Shown: positions 24,990 to 35,311, counted from the first letter of the stretch. The stretch is 64,000 nt of DNA from Bacteroidota bacterium (GCA_005882315.1 VBAR01000001.1:1747736-1811735); one strand, 5' to 3'. Translations and numbers: made by a program. The notes: generated by a model not told the origin, from the sequence alone.

Positions 24990-27473
24990 TTGAAGTACAG
25001 TATTGGTGATATTGCTGCAATCGTCAATGGAAAATTATCCGGACCTTCTGTTGCTGTCATTGATCATCTTTTGATTGATAGCCGGAAAATTGTGTTTCCT
25101 GCTTCTTCCTTATTTTTTGCATTAGCAGCTACTCACCGGGATGGGCATCGCTTTATCGCCGATGCTTATAAAAAAGGAGTGAGAAACTTTATTGTAAGTC
25201 AAAGTATAAACAGAAATGATTATCCTGAAGCTTCTTTTGTTCAGGTAACCGATACGGTTTCTGCAATGCAGCAATTGGCTGCCCATCATCGTAGACAATT
25301 TTCAATACCAACAATCGGAATAACGGGCAGCAATGGTAAAACAATTGTAAAAGATTGGCTCTACCAGTTGCTGTACATGGATTATAACATTGTTCGCAGT
25401 CCAAGAAGTTTCAACTCACAGGTAGGTGTGCCGCTTAGTATATGGCAAATAAATGAGAAACATCAGCTGGCAATTTTTGAAGCTGGTATTTCATTGCCGG
25501 ATGAAATGGAAAAGCTGGAAGCAATTATTCAACCCACAATCGGAATTCTAACTAATATCGGCGAAGCACATAGTGAAGGGTTTGCAGATAAAAAGCAAAA
25601 GCTGGAAGAAAAAATTAAATTATTTAGAAATTGTGAGTTAATTATTTTAAATGGAGACAATGAAGAAATAGTTAAAGCTTTTTCAGGTACGGGTAAACAA
25701 ATATTTACATGGGGAAATCAATCAACTAATCAAGTTCAGGTTGTAGGAATAAATAAAGGAAATCTGCAAACAAAGATTCAGCTCACTACTCACATCCCGA
25801 TAGCCATCGGGACACAACTTACCATTTCAATTCCTTTCACTGACGATGCCTCAGTAGAAAATGCAATTACCTGTTGCTGTGTGATGTTGCATTTAGGAAT
25901 AAAACCCTTAGTCATTGCTGAACGAATGCTGATGTTGCAGCCGGTAAATATGCGGCTGGAAATGAAGAAAGGAATTAATAATTGTATTGTTATCAACGAT
26001 AGCTATAGCGCTGATATAAGCTCCCTGCATATTGCACTCGGTTTTTTACAGCAGCAATCCGGCAAAGGAAATAAAACGGTTATATTATCAGACTTCCTGC
26101 AATCAGGAACCGAGGATAAAATTTTATATGAACAAATAGCTCATTTGCTGCTCCAACATAATATCAATCGCCTGATCGGTGTTGGTGGAAAGATCAGTCA
26201 TCATCTTGCAGTGTTGCTGGATGGCTCATCTATCCGGCAGGATTATTATTTACGTACAGAATCTTTTTTGCAGCAGTTCCGTTCATCTTTATTTAAGGAT
26301 GAAACTATTCTTGTAAAAGGCGCAAGAAAATTTGAATTTGAACAAATCACTCAACTTTTATCACAAAAAGTACATCAGACAAGACTTGAAATAAATATTG
26401 ATTCCATCGTTCATAACCTGAAAGAATACCGAAAGTTTTTAAAACCGGGGGTGAAGGTGATGGCAATGGTAAAAGCATTTGCTTATGGAAGTGGTGGTGC
26501 TGAGATCGCCGGTGTATTGCAGTATCATGGTGCAGATTATTTAGGTGTTGCCTATGCTGATGAAGGAGTGGAACTGCGTAAAGCGGGTATTCAATTGCCG
26601 GTAATGGTAATGAACCCTGAAGAAACCAGTTTTGATGTATTGATAGAAAATAATCTTGAACCGGAAATTTTTTCATTTGACCTGTTGAAAAAATTTGATA
26701 GCTACCTGCGAAGTGAGGCATTACAGCAATATCCTATACATCTTGAAATAGAGACCGGGATGAATCGGTTAGGCTTTGGAGTTGAAGAAATTGATGAACT
26801 GGGAATTTATCTTTCGAATACGAATTCATTTAAAGTTCAATCCGTATTCTCGCATCTTGCTGCAGCCGAAGAAGCCGTGCAGGATGATTATACTTTACTA
26901 CAGAATGAGAAATTCATTTTGGCTGCAAACCAGTTGGAAAAAAAATTGGGCTATAGTTTTTTAAAGCATATTGCAAACTCTGCGGCCATCGTTCGCCATC
27001 CGCAATTGCATTATGATCTGGTAAGACCGGGCATTGGTTTATACGGCGTGGATAGTTCAGGCATTAAAAAACTAAACCTTCAACCGGTTGCAACGTTAAA
27101 GGCTACAATTGCACAAATAAAAAAACTGAAACCCGGTGAATCGGTTAGTTATAACCGTAAAGGGAAAATTGATAAGGAATCAACAATTGCTACTGTACGC
27201 ATTGGTTATGCAGATGGTTATCCGAGGCGATTGGGCAATGGTACCGGAAAGATGATGGTGAAAGGAAGACTCGCATCGGTGATCGGTACCGTTTGTATGG
27301 ATATGGTAATGCTGGATGTAACGGATATCAAGGACGCAAAAGAAGGAGATGAAGTGATCATTTTCGGAAAAGAGCTTTCGGTAGAACAATTGGCCATATG
27401 GGCCGGAACGATACCCTACGAAATCATGACAGGAGTTTCAGAAAGAGTGAAAAGGGTTTATTTCCAGGAGTAA
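24990..27473 (+). CDS. murF-alr: Bifunctional UDP-MurNAc-tripeptide:D-Ala-D-Ala ligase / alanine racemase
   Basis: A fusion of MurF with an alanine racemase, 827 residues. Residues 1 to about 455 are Mur ligase: Mur N-domain DHLLIDSRKI, P-loop ITGSNGKTIVKDW (GSNGKT 113-118), NIGEAHSEGF and INDSYSADISSLHIAL. From about 460 the PLP racemase starts (LEINIDSIVHNLKEYRKFL) with PLP Lys495 in MAMVKAFAYGSG, then VRPGIGLYG, and the second active-site region RIGYADGYPRRLGNG. The fusion is usual in Bacteroidota and joins supply of D-Ala to its use in the cell wall. The start is TTG at 24990; no ATG gives a full MurF N-domain. Confidence 0.96.
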   Translation: MKYSIGDIAAIVNGKLSGPSVAVIDHLLIDSRKIVFPASSLFFALAATHRDGHRFIADAYKKGVRNFIVSQSINRNDYPEASFVQVTDTVSAMQQLAAHHRRQFSIPTIGITGSNGKTIVKDWLYQLLYMDYNIVRSPRSFNSQVGVPLSIWQINEKHQLAIFEAGISLPDEMEKLEAIIQPTIGILTNIGEAHSEGFADKKQKLEEKIKLFRNCELIILNGDNEEIVKAFSGTGKQIFTWGNQSTNQVQVVGINKGNLQTKIQLTTHIPIAIGTQLTISIPFTDDASVENAITCCCVMLHLGIKPLVIAERMLMLQPVNMRLEMKKGINNCIVINDSYSADISSLHIALGFLQQQSGKGNKTVILSDFLQSGTEDKILYEQIAHLLLQHNINRLIGVGGKISHHLAVLLDGSSIRQDYYLRTESFLQQFRSSLFKDETILVKGARKFEFEQITQLLSQKVHQTRLEINIDSIVHNLKEYRKFLKPGVKVMAMVKAFAYGSGGAEIAGVLQYHGADYLGVAYADEGVELRKAGIQLPVMVMNPEETSFDVLIENNLEPEIFSFDLLKKFDSYLRSEALQQYPIHLEIETGMNRLGFGVEEIDELGIYLSNTNSFKVQSVFSHLAAAEEAVQDDYTLLQNEKFILAANQLEKKLGYSFLKHIANSAAIVRHPQLHYDLVRPGIGLYGVDSSGIKKLNLQPVATLKATIAQIKKLKPGESVSYNRKGKIDKESTIATVRIGYADGYPRRLGNGTGKMMVKGRLASVIGTVCMDMVMLDVTDIKDAKEGDEVIIFGKELSVEQLAIWAGTIPYEIMTGVSERVKRVYFQE

Positions 27474-27516
27474 ACATTTATGACTGATTTGACATATATG
27501 ACTTATTGACTTACCC

Positions 27517-27524
27517 TATATTTG
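27517..27524 (+). promoter_or_regulatory. Candidate -7 box for lspA
   Basis: TATATTTG matches TAnnTTTG exactly, 10 bp before the lspA ATG at 27535, giving a nearly leaderless transcript. No -33 motif at the right spacing. Confidence 0.35.
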
Positions 27525-27534
27525 CTGCTCAATT

Positions 27535-28203
27535 ATGAAACTCAGAACTCCCATAATCATAATAACATTAATAATCCTGGCTGACCAGGCCCTGAAGATT
27601 TGGATAAAAACAAATTTTCATTTTGGAGATACGGAGGTTACCGGCGTAAAATGGTTTCAGCTTTACTTTATTGAAAATAAAGGCATGGCATGGGGATGGG
27701 AGTTTGGTGGTGAGTGGGGTAAAATGATCCTGACCCTGTTTCGGCTTGCTGCTGTAATTTTTGGTACATGGTATCTCGGCCGTATTGTAAAACAGCAATA
27801 CACAAAAGGATTTATTGTTTGCGCCGCGTTGATCTATGCAGGTGCATTGGGTAATCTTATCGACAGTATGTTTTACGGAATGATATTCGAAGAAAGTTCT
27901 TACTCTCACGTGGCAAAAATTTTCCCTGCTGATGGTTATGCAGGATTTCTGCATGGCCGTGTGGTGGATATGCTTTACTTTCCAATCATTGATACTAAAT
28001 TCCCCAGTTGGATCCCTTTGATCGGGGGTAATGATTTTGAGTTCTTCAGCCCGATCTTCAATATTGCAGATGCTTCTATCTCTACGGGTGTTATCTCGTT
28101 GCTTGTTTTTCAAAAACGTTTTTTCAAAAAACATTCTACTGAAGAAAAACATCCTACCGTTGTTACCAGTTCCGAGGTAAGTGATAAAGCACAAATAATG
28201 TAA
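27535..28203 (+). CDS. lspA: Lipoprotein signal peptidase (signal peptidase II)
   Basis: Inner-membrane aspartic protease that removes signal peptides of prolipoproteins. The 222 residues have four membrane segments and the conserved blocks: ADQALKIWIKTNF, ENKGMAWGWEF (the NxGxAWG loop in its Bacteroidota form), GALGNLIDSMFYG with catalytic Asp110, GRVVDMLYF, and FNIADASIS with catalytic Asp179. It is longer than the E. coli enzyme because of an insert between GRVVD and FNIAD and a C-terminal tail, as in other Bacteroidota. Confidence 0.95.
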   Translation: MKLRTPIIIITLIILADQALKIWIKTNFHFGDTEVTGVKWFQLYFIENKGMAWGWEFGGEWGKMILTLFRLAAVIFGTWYLGRIVKQQYTKGFIVCAALIYAGALGNLIDSMFYGMIFEESSYSHVAKIFPADGYAGFLHGRVVDMLYFPIIDTKFPSWIPLIGGNDFEFFSPIFNIADASISTGVISLLVFQKRFFKKHSTEEKHPTVVTSSEVSDKAQIM

Positions 28204-28221
28204 AAAGCCAGGTCCGGGAAA

Positions 28222-30501
28222 TTATTGTTTTAAAAGTTTTCTGTTGATCATTTCTCCGTTTAGATAAAGACTGAGTATATAAATGCCGGGCGGCATTAAG
28301 GAGAGATTATCAATATGCAGATAATTCATTCCCTTTGCCACGTTGAAATAAATATTTTTTACTGGACCACCTGATCCATCAATCAGTTTTGCATTTAAGG
28401 TTCCTCTCTTGTCCGAATAAATGTCAAATGATAATACAGAACCAAACGGGTTGTTGATAGAAACAAGATCCGATGATTTATCTGAACTTGTGAATGCAAC
28501 GATCCGCGAATATTTTATTCTGCCTTTGCTGTTATATATTTTTAAACGGTAATAAACCTTTCCTGTAAAAATATCCGGATCTGTCCAGGTGTAATTATTA
28601 ACAGCATCGACTCCTTCATTTACACCATCAATAGTTTGTGCAACTACGAAGGCTGAATTATTAATACTTTTTTCAATATCAAATTTTATCGGTTCATCTA
28701 CTCCTGTTGTTGACCAATCAAGTGTGATTATATTATTTTTGAGAGAACCGGAAAATGACAAAAGATTTATTTCCAAAGGGATATGACAATCAGTTACATT
28801 CAATGTAATATTAGTCGTATCAGTATAGCTACATGTAGCACTGGAAAGATTGCCTGATATGCCCGATACGATCACCCTGTAAAGATCACCGCTATCAGCC
28901 GGTGTTGTTCTCGCCGGTGTTATATTATGTGAAGCGACATATTCCCACACACTACCATTCCAGTATGGAGAAGCAGGTCCCTGTGCTGTTGTGATATCCG
29001 TCCACGAATTGCCATCATTAATACTTCGTTGCCATTTATAATATATGTAGTTGCCGGCAGCAGATCGTATTGTATCATAAATTGTGATAGCATTGTTTTG
29101 GCAGACAAAAGCATTTGTAGCCGGAGAATATTTTGGCGCAACAGCTGAAACTACAATATCATCAACTGCCCAGTCATTTCCGCTACCTGCCGGTGCATTA
29201 TTAAAAATCCGAAAAATAAAACTGGTTTGTGATGGTCCCGTTACATAACTAAATCCTTTTCTTATCCATTGGCCTGTGTATGTCATATTGCCAGTAGTGT
29301 AATGGTCAACACCATTTATTTCAAAAATAAGATTGGGTGCAATACCAGATGAATCGCCGGGGCTGGTTGGTATGTAAAAGGGAGAACCTGTGCTATTAGT
29401 TGCCGCTTTTCCATTTGAATCGCAACCGCATTTAGAGCACATATTTCTGAACCAACAAGAAACATCATAAAGAGTATTAGGGCATAAGCCGTTTACAGTA
29501 GCCTGGAATGCAGAATCAGTTTTATAAGCTGAGTTAACGACAAGCATGTAGCCTGCATTTGAAGCTGAAACTGTATCTGCAGCCGGATTTCCCAATGTAG
29601 CAGAGGCAGCTCCCGTATGATCGCCTATAATATCCCATAAACTAAATACACGGTGTGATGGCGAATTTGTATCAGGCCTGGCCCATTTATCGGATGTTGT
29701 ATAGTTTAATTGTGTTGATGTATTATTCGCAATTCCATAATAGCTATCGTGTGGCGAACCAATATTGAATACCTGGTAAGAATAAGAGGATGGTACATTG
29801 GCAGATGCTATTCTGTTACGAGGCTTGCCTCCACCAAAAGTTCCATTTGTTTCTGTAGTAAATAAATTTGGTCCTATACTACCCGTACCTAAGCCATAAT
29901 CAGAATATACTTTCAATGTGTTTGGCGGAAAGGTATATGTGAATATGGGGTTACTTCCATTTTTGAAACTAATACTTCCTGCACCTGTATTGATATTGAC
30001 GCCCAATGCTGCTGTTACAGTTACCTGGAATGAAGCAACCATAATACACGCAGTAGTATAATAAGAAGGTTTGTCTGAAGAAGCAACTGTCCCTCTCCTG
30101 AAAGCAGTTGCTGGTGTAGTGGATGGGTTATATCCAAGGTTGATACGAATATTGGTTCCACTTATCCATCCGGCATCATCATTTAGTGCATCTGTAAACT
30201 GTTTATAGAGTTTCCCTTCGTTGGTAAGTAACCTGAGCGTATTAGGTACATATACTGTTCCGGCAGGCACAATACCATAATAAGCACAACTATCAAAACT
30301 GCCTGAACGTACTACAAATGTTGCCCGGATCTCCAGTACATTTCCAGGTTCTATTGTGCCGCCATTTGAGCCTTTTGTGATATTAATATAACTCTTACTG
30401 AAATCTGCTACCTGGCAGTAGGAACAGTGATTAATAGCAAAACTGATGCTGATGATTAAAACAACTTTACTATAAAGCCTTATATATAAAGAGGATCGCA
30501 T
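28222..30501 (-). CDS. Secreted protein with C-terminal T9SS-type sorting region (paralog 1)
   Basis: A 759-residue exported protein. After a hydrophobic signal region comes an N-terminal beta-domain (SKSYINITKGSNGGT, RLLTNEGKLYKQFTDA), a middle part with Cys-rich CSKCGCDSNGKAATN and a lectin/CBM-like segment ending GNDWAVDDIVV, an Ig-like part (YYKWQRSINDGNSW), and a C-terminal T9SS-like tail (PPGIYILSLYLNGEMINRKL). Roughly half or more of the residues match the upstream neighbour at 30819-33131, so this is a tandem duplicate. I do not recognise a functional family; surface exposure is likely. Confidence 0.85.
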   Translation of the reverse strand: MRSSLYIRLYSKVVLIISISFAINHCSYCQVADFSKSYINITKGSNGGTIEPGNVLEIRATFVVRSGSFDSCAYYGIVPAGTVYVPNTLRLLTNEGKLYKQFTDALNDDAGWISGTNIRINLGYNPSTTPATAFRRGTVASSDKPSYYTTACIMVASFQVTVTAALGVNINTGAGSISFKNGSNPIFTYTFPPNTLKVYSDYGLGTGSIGPNLFTTETNGTFGGGKPRNRIASANVPSSYSYQVFNIGSPHDSYYGIANNTSTQLNYTTSDKWARPDTNSPSHRVFSLWDIIGDHTGAASATLGNPAADTVSASNAGYMLVVNSAYKTDSAFQATVNGLCPNTLYDVSCWFRNMCSKCGCDSNGKAATNSTGSPFYIPTSPGDSSGIAPNLIFEINGVDHYTTGNMTYTGQWIRKGFSYVTGPSQTSFIFRIFNNAPAGSGNDWAVDDIVVSAVAPKYSPATNAFVCQNNAITIYDTIRSAAGNYIYYKWQRSINDGNSWTDITTAQGPASPYWNGSVWEYVASHNITPARTTPADSGDLYRVIVSGISGNLSSATCSYTDTTNITLNVTDCHIPLEINLLSFSGSLKNNIITLDWSTTGVDEPIKFDIEKSINNSAFVVAQTIDGVNEGVDAVNNYTWTDPDIFTGKVYYRLKIYNSKGRIKYSRIVAFTSSDKSSDLVSINNPFGSVLSFDIYSDKRGTLNAKLIDGSGGPVKNIYFNVAKGMNYLHIDNLSLMPPGIYILSLYLNGEMINRKLLKQ

Positions 30502-30818
30502 AGGTACAGGATTTCAGTATATCAAATGTAATATCATGCCAAATGAATGGCAATCGTATTAATAGTTTACTTGCCGGTAATCGTGTAATAAACTGACGGG
30601 TGATTTTCCGGCGAAGCTTATACAGGTTTAAGTCTCATTATGCAAAAGAGTATTTACTATTGGATGAAATAGTGGAAAAGATCAGATTTGAGCAGGTAAT
30701 CTTATCAATAGTATCTTTTACGAAATCATCTTGAAGAAACTCTTACTTACATTTAACCTGTTTTAAAAAAGAGTCGTATCAGAAACGATGTAGCTTTAGT
30801 ATTTATAAAAACTGATAA
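30502..30818. other. Intergenic region between the two secreted paralogs
   Basis: 317 bp without a gene. It holds the promoter-like elements of the downstream paralog near its left end. I see no terminator hairpin for the upstream paralog and no repeat. Confidence 0.5.
30523..30553 (-). promoter_or_regulatory. Candidate promoter of the 759-residue paralog
   Basis: On the minus strand TACATTTG (30530-30523) matches TAnnTTTG, and TTG at 30553-30551 lies 20 bp upstream as a -33 element. The leader before the ATG at 30501 would be about 15 nt. Confidence 0.45.
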
Positions 30819-33131
30819 CTATTGTTTTATTAGTTTCTTGAAAATTACCTCTTCTTCTTTTTGCATATACATTATATAAGTACCCGGCCGCAGCGAAGAA
30901 GTGTTTGTAATTATTAAGCTATTATTTCCTTTTTGCAGGTTGAAGGTATTTTCCTTAACAACAATACCGCTGGGATTAATGAGTTTGACCTTCACAATAC
31001 CGGGTTTATCTGTTACCACATCTACTGTCAGTTCATCATTAAACGGATTCAATGCAGATACAATATTAAAAGGTTCTTTACCTGCAAACAAGCGGATGAT
31101 CTTCGAATACTTTATTCCGCCATTGCTGTTTCGGATTTTTATACGGTAAAAAGTCACTTCATTTATTTTATCTGCATCGGGCCATGAGTAACTGTTTATA
31201 TCACCTGGACTTAGACTTGTGCTGTTCATTATACCTGCTGGTGTAAATAAATTATTGCCTGTACTTTTTTCGATTTCGTAACTGATATTGCCTTCTTCAC
31301 CGGTAGCAGTCCATTTCAAAATCGCATAACCCTGTTCATTTATGGAACCTGTGAAATTTAACAGTTTCAAGTCTAGCACAATACCACACTCAATAACGTT
31401 CAGCGTTATGATATTTGATGGCTCAGTAAAACTGCATTTGACAGAAGAAATATTGGGAACTGTAGTGGCCACCACTACCCGGTACTTATCGCCATTATTC
31501 GAAATATTGGTTTGTGAAATAGGAACTGTGTAGGTTGTAACATATTCCCATGCTGATCCATTCCAATATGGCGAAGCCGGCCCGGAAGCCGGAGTTACAT
31601 CCACCCAGGTAACACCACCATTCGTACTTCTCTGCCATTTGTAATAAGAATAATTATTAAAATAAGAACGAACGGTATCGCTTATTGTTAATGTATTACT
31701 GTCGCAAACGGTTGGGGTAAGTGAAGGAGAGTAAACCATGTTCGGTGAACAGGTAGCCACTGTAATATCATCGAGTGCCCAGTCATTACCACCACCACCG
31801 GATGCATTATTATTAAATTTCAAATTGATACTTGTATCCGAGGGCCCTGTTAAATAAGTAAATGCTTTTCTCACCCATTGAGAATTATAATTCAATTGCC
31901 CGGTTGAGAAATAATCTATACCATTAATTTCAAAGATGATACTAGGCTTCACACCTGATGAGTCACCGGTACCAGTAGGAATATAAAAAGGAGGTCCTGA
32001 AGTATTCGTAGCACCTTTACCATTAGAGTCACATCCACATTTGGAACAGATATTCCGCATCCAGCAACTAATCTCATAATAGGTATTGGGACAAAGATTG
32101 GATATTGTTTGTTGAAAGGCAGAGTCAATCCGGTAACTGGCATTTATTACCAGCATATAACCTGCATTGGAATTCGCTACCGTATCGGCAGCGGGATTTC
32201 CGGCAGTGGGTGATGCAGCCCCGGTATGATCACCTATAATATCCCACACACTAAATACCCGGTGAGAAGGTGATGAGTTATCAGGTTTTGGCCATGCATC
32301 ACTTGTTGTATAGTTCGTTCTTGTTGATGTGTTGTTGGCAATACCATAATAATAGTCATTGGGAGTATTGGTGGTAAAAGGTGCAAAGGTATAGCTGAAT
32401 GGAACGTTTGCAGATGTTCCCCTGTTTCTTGGTCGGCCGCTACCGAATGTTCCATTGAACTCTGTGCCTAATGCATTACCTCCAATTTTATTCTGACAGA
32501 TACCATAATTTGGATAAACCATAACAAGGTTTGATGGGAAACCGGTTATAGTAATTGGATTCGTTCCAAGTTTATATGTTATTGAACCATTTCCCATATT
32601 GACGGTTGTTAAATAACCTGCGGTTACTCTTACCCGGTAAGAGCCAACCATAATACAACTGCTACCATAAAAAGAAGGTTTATGAGTATTTCTGATCCTG
32701 CCTCTTCGATATACAGTTGAAGGTGCGTCGGTTTGATCAAAACCAAGATTGATGCGGAGATTAGAACCAGTGATCCATCCTTCATCGTAAGGTGTGGCAC
32801 CAAATTGTGCATCAGTAAACTGTTTATAAATTTTTCCTTCATTGGTGCGGACACATATGCTTCCAGGAATAAAGGCTGTACCTGTAGGTACTATATCAAA
32901 AAAAGCACAGCTATCAAAAAATCCCGTTCCTCTTACAATAAATGAAGCTCTTACTTCCAGTGTATCACCAGGGGTTACTGTGCCTCCATTTATTCCTTTG
33001 GAAAGATTAAAATAGCTTTTTCCAAAATCAATAGTTTGTGAAAACATATTGACAGTGAAAAAAATAAAAATGGAAATAAAGGAGATGCTATGTTTTGGTA
33101 CAGTTGTTTTCATAAGCACGGATTTTCTCAT
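30819..33131 (-). CDS. Secreted protein with C-terminal T9SS-type sorting region (paralog 2)
   Basis: A 770-residue exported protein with the architecture of its downstream neighbour: signal region (FISIFIFFTVNMFSQ), N-terminal beta-domain (GKSYFNLSKGINGGT), strongly conserved middle block (VFSVWDIIGDHTGAASPT, CSKCGCDSNGKGATN, GNDWALDDITV), Ig-like part (YKWQRSTNGGVTWVDV, PASPYWNGSAWEYV), and a T9SS-like tail (RPGTYIMYMQKEEEVIFKKL). The GDHTGAAS block and the cysteine motif are the best conserved parts of the pair and probably the functional core. Function unknown. Confidence 0.85.
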   Translation of the reverse strand: MRKSVLMKTTVPKHSISFISIFIFFTVNMFSQTIDFGKSYFNLSKGINGGTVTPGDTLEVRASFIVRGTGFFDSCAFFDIVPTGTAFIPGSICVRTNEGKIYKQFTDAQFGATPYDEGWITGSNLRINLGFDQTDAPSTVYRRGRIRNTHKPSFYGSSCIMVGSYRVRVTAGYLTTVNMGNGSITYKLGTNPITITGFPSNLVMVYPNYGICQNKIGGNALGTEFNGTFGSGRPRNRGTSANVPFSYTFAPFTTNTPNDYYYGIANNTSTRTNYTTSDAWPKPDNSSPSHRVFSVWDIIGDHTGAASPTAGNPAADTVANSNAGYMLVINASYRIDSAFQQTISNLCPNTYYEISCWMRNICSKCGCDSNGKGATNTSGPPFYIPTGTGDSSGVKPSIIFEINGIDYFSTGQLNYNSQWVRKAFTYLTGPSDTSINLKFNNNASGGGGNDWALDDITVATCSPNMVYSPSLTPTVCDSNTLTISDTVRSYFNNYSYYKWQRSTNGGVTWVDVTPASGPASPYWNGSAWEYVTTYTVPISQTNISNNGDKYRVVVATTVPNISSVKCSFTEPSNIITLNVIECGIVLDLKLLNFTGSINEQGYAILKWTATGEEGNISYEIEKSTGNNLFTPAGIMNSTSLSPGDINSYSWPDADKINEVTFYRIKIRNSNGGIKYSKIIRLFAGKEPFNIVSALNPFNDELTVDVVTDKPGIVKVKLINPSGIVVKENTFNLQKGNNSLIITNTSSLRPGTYIMYMQKEEEVIFKKLIKQ

Positions 33132-33319
33132 CGTCTGACTTCGGCAGTCATTCAGAGATTAAAATTAAGCCTACAAAAACTTATACGAAATAGACATTCT
33201 ACATGATTTTTTGCTGAAAATAGTAGTGCTTGTAATGTAATGTCTTCGCAACTCTCTTTAGTGTATCATACACTTGAATTAAGAAAAGCCCGATGGTACT
33301 TTTAGGAGATAAAAATAAA

Positions 33320-33339
33320 CCGCCCCGGAGACGGGGCGG
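33320..33339 (-). terminator. GC-rich hairpin terminator (bidirectional) downstream of the 86-residue ORF
   Basis: CCGCCCCG, a GAGA tetraloop and CGGGGCGG form a perfect 8-bp stem. On the minus strand it is followed by TTTATTTTTAT, on the plus strand by ATTTTT. It lies 40 bp after the stop of the small gene at 33640-33380, so it most likely serves that gene. Confidence 0.8.
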
Positions 33340-33379
33340 ATTTTTGATTTATAATAGACGGTACGGAAAACAAGTTGGT

Positions 33380-33640
33380 TTATTCATAATTGCCATACCA
33401 TCCATTCTTATTCTCATTCAGATCTTCATGTGTGTTGGATGGCTTTATTCTTGGTGTTGGCTTTACATTTTTTTTATAAGGATTCGTCATCGGGTGTACC
33501 CGTATGCGACCGATCGCTTTTGTTTTATTAGTAATATGTAAATCTGAATTTTCTGCAGCCGGATCGGGTGAAGAGTCAGTAACTGCTTTTAAGGGATAAG
33601 CCGAAAAATACAGTTTGGATTGTGCAGAAGGGTTTTTCAT
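33380..33640 (-). CDS. Small hypothetical protein
   Basis: An 86-residue basic, Pro/Asn-rich protein (MKNPSAQSKLYFSAYPLKAV at the start, then RIRVHPMTNPYKKN) without signal peptide or hydrophobic segment, probably disordered. I recognise no family. Support for a real gene: protein-like composition, an ATG, and a strong terminator hairpin 40 bp after the stop on the same strand. It lies between fumC and the secreted paralogs. Confidence 0.55.
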   Translation of the reverse strand: MKNPSAQSKLYFSAYPLKAVTDSSPDPAAENSDLHITNKTKAIGRIRVHPMTNPYKKNVKPTPRIKPSNTHEDLNENKNGWYGNYE

Positions 33641-33725
33641 AACGGGCGGTTTGGTTTTAAAAGGATGATGGATTCAGGATGTTAAATTATAACATGGACT
33701 TTTATCCTGAAAGGGTTTAGGAAAA

Positions 33726-33754
33726 CAAAAAGAGAAGAATCGTAATTCTTCTCT
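33726..33754 (-). terminator. Terminator of fumC
   Basis: AGAGAAGAAT (33731-33740), loop CGTA, ATTCTTCTCT (33745-33754): a perfect 10-bp stem. On the minus strand it runs into TTTTTGTTTTC, 26 bp after the fumC stop. Confidence 0.85.
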
Positions 33755-33779
33755 TCACCTTTATAGAAATAATACGGAG

Positions 33780-35180
33780 TTACGTAGTCTTACCAACCAT
33801 ATTTGCCGGTACCACCCATTCATCAAACTGCTCAGGAGTAACATAACCCAGTTTCACTGCCATCTCTTTCAACGTTGTTCCTTCCTTATGTGCCTTCTGT
33901 GCAATTTCTGCAGCTTTATAATAACCGATCTTTGTATTTAATGATGTAACCAGCATCAGGCTGTTATCAACATGTTTTTTAATATTAGCTTCAATTGGTT
34001 CAATACCCACAGCACATTTATCATTGAATGAAACGCAGCCATCACCGATCAACCTTGCACTATGCAGGAAATTATAGATCATTACCGGTTTAAAAACATT
34101 TAATTCAAAATGGCCGGTAGCGCCACCAATATTAATGGCTACATCATTTCCCATTACCTGTGCAGCGATCATTGAAAGAGCTTCACATTGTGTAGGGTTT
34201 ACTTTTCCAGGCATTATGGATGAGCCCGGTTCATTATCAGGAATAAATAGTTCACCGATACCACTACGTGGACCACTTGATAACATGCGGATATCATTGG
34301 CGATCTTCATCAGGCTTACTGCAACAGTTTTTAATGCGCCATGTGATTCTACAATTGCATCATGAGCGGCCAATGCTTCAAATTTATTTTCGGCAGTAAC
34401 AAATGGAAGCCCCGTAAGATTTGCAATATGCTTTGCTACATTCTCAGAATAGTTGGGTGGTGTATTAATTCCTGTACCTACTGCAGTACCGCCCAATGCT
34501 AACTCACTCAAATGCGCCAATGTATTTTTAATTGCTTTTAGCCCATGATTCAATTGTGATACATAGCCGCTGAATTCCTGGCCGAGAGTCAATGGCGTTG
34601 CATCCATGAAATGCGTACGGCCGATCTTCACCACATTCATAAACTGCTTGCTTTTTTCTGCCAGCGTATTCCTGAGTTTTTCAATACCGGGTATTGTTAC
34701 TTCCAGTAATATTTTATAAGCTGCAATATGCATCGCTGTCGGAAATGTATCGTTAGATGATTGTGATTTGTTTACATCATCATTTGGATGCAGGAATTTT
34801 TCTTTATCAGTAAGCTTTCCGCCATTCATAACATGCCCGCGGTAAGCTATCACTTCATTTACATTCATATTGCTTTGTGTGCCGCTGCCTGTTTGCCATA
34901 CTACCAACAGGAAAGAATCATCGAGTTTTCCATTCAATATTTCATCACATGCTTTGCCGATCAGGTCTGATTTTTCTTTTGGCAAAACACCGGCATCAAG
35001 ATTAGTTAATGCAGCTGCTTTTTTGAGATAAGCGAATGCCCTGATAATTTCTTTTGGCATTTTATTGATATCCTGTGCAATTTTAAAATTATCGATACTC
35101 CGTTGGGTCTGTGCTCCATAATACGCATCGGCCGGCACCTTTACTTCCCCCATCGTGTCTTTTTCAATTCGGTATTCCAT
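33780..35180 (-). CDS. fumC: Fumarate hydratase, class II
   Basis: Converts fumarate to malate in the TCA cycle without an Fe-S cluster. The 466 residues show the superfamily signatures: [15 protein letters not shown], the histidine region [46 protein letters not shown], and the SS loop [17 protein letters not shown]. Start [20 protein letters not shown] is typical of FumC. Single gene with its own terminator. Confidence 0.96.
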   Translation of the reverse strand: MEYRIEKDTMGEVKVPADAYYGAQTQRSIDNFKIAQDINKMPKEIIRAFAYLKKAAALTNLDAGVLPKEKSDLIGKACDEILNGKLDDSFLLVVWQTGSGTQSNMNVNEVIAYRGHVMNGGKLTDKEKFLHPNDDVNKSQSSNDTFPTAMHIAAYKILLEVTIPGIEKLRNTLAEKSKQFMNVVKIGRTHFMDATPLTLGQEFSGYVSQLNHGLKAIKNTLAHLSELALGGTAVGTGINTPPNYSENVAKHIANLTGLPFVTAENKFEALAAHDAIVESHGALKTVAVSLMKIANDIRMLSSGPRSGIGELFIPDNEPGSSIMPGKVNPTQCEALSMIAAQVMGNDVAINIGGATGHFELNVFKPVMIYNFLHSARLIGDGCVSFNDKCAVGIEPIEANIKKHVDNSLMLVTSLNTKIGYYKAAEIAQKAHKEGTTLKEMAVKLGYVTPEQFDEWVVPANMVGKTT

Positions 35181-35311
35181 AAATCAGGTTTGTGTCTTAA
35201 AATGTTGCGGCGAAGGTACAAGCAAACCTTATTTCAGCATCCTGATTTTGGAAAGATTCTACCTGATTTTTGTTCATAACCCCTACTTTTAGAGCCGGTA
35301 AAACAATTGCT

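Noticed and set aside
33293-33541. 82-residue plus-strand open frame
   Set aside because: It runs through the GC-rich terminator hairpin and is antisense to the more protein-like 86-residue frame.
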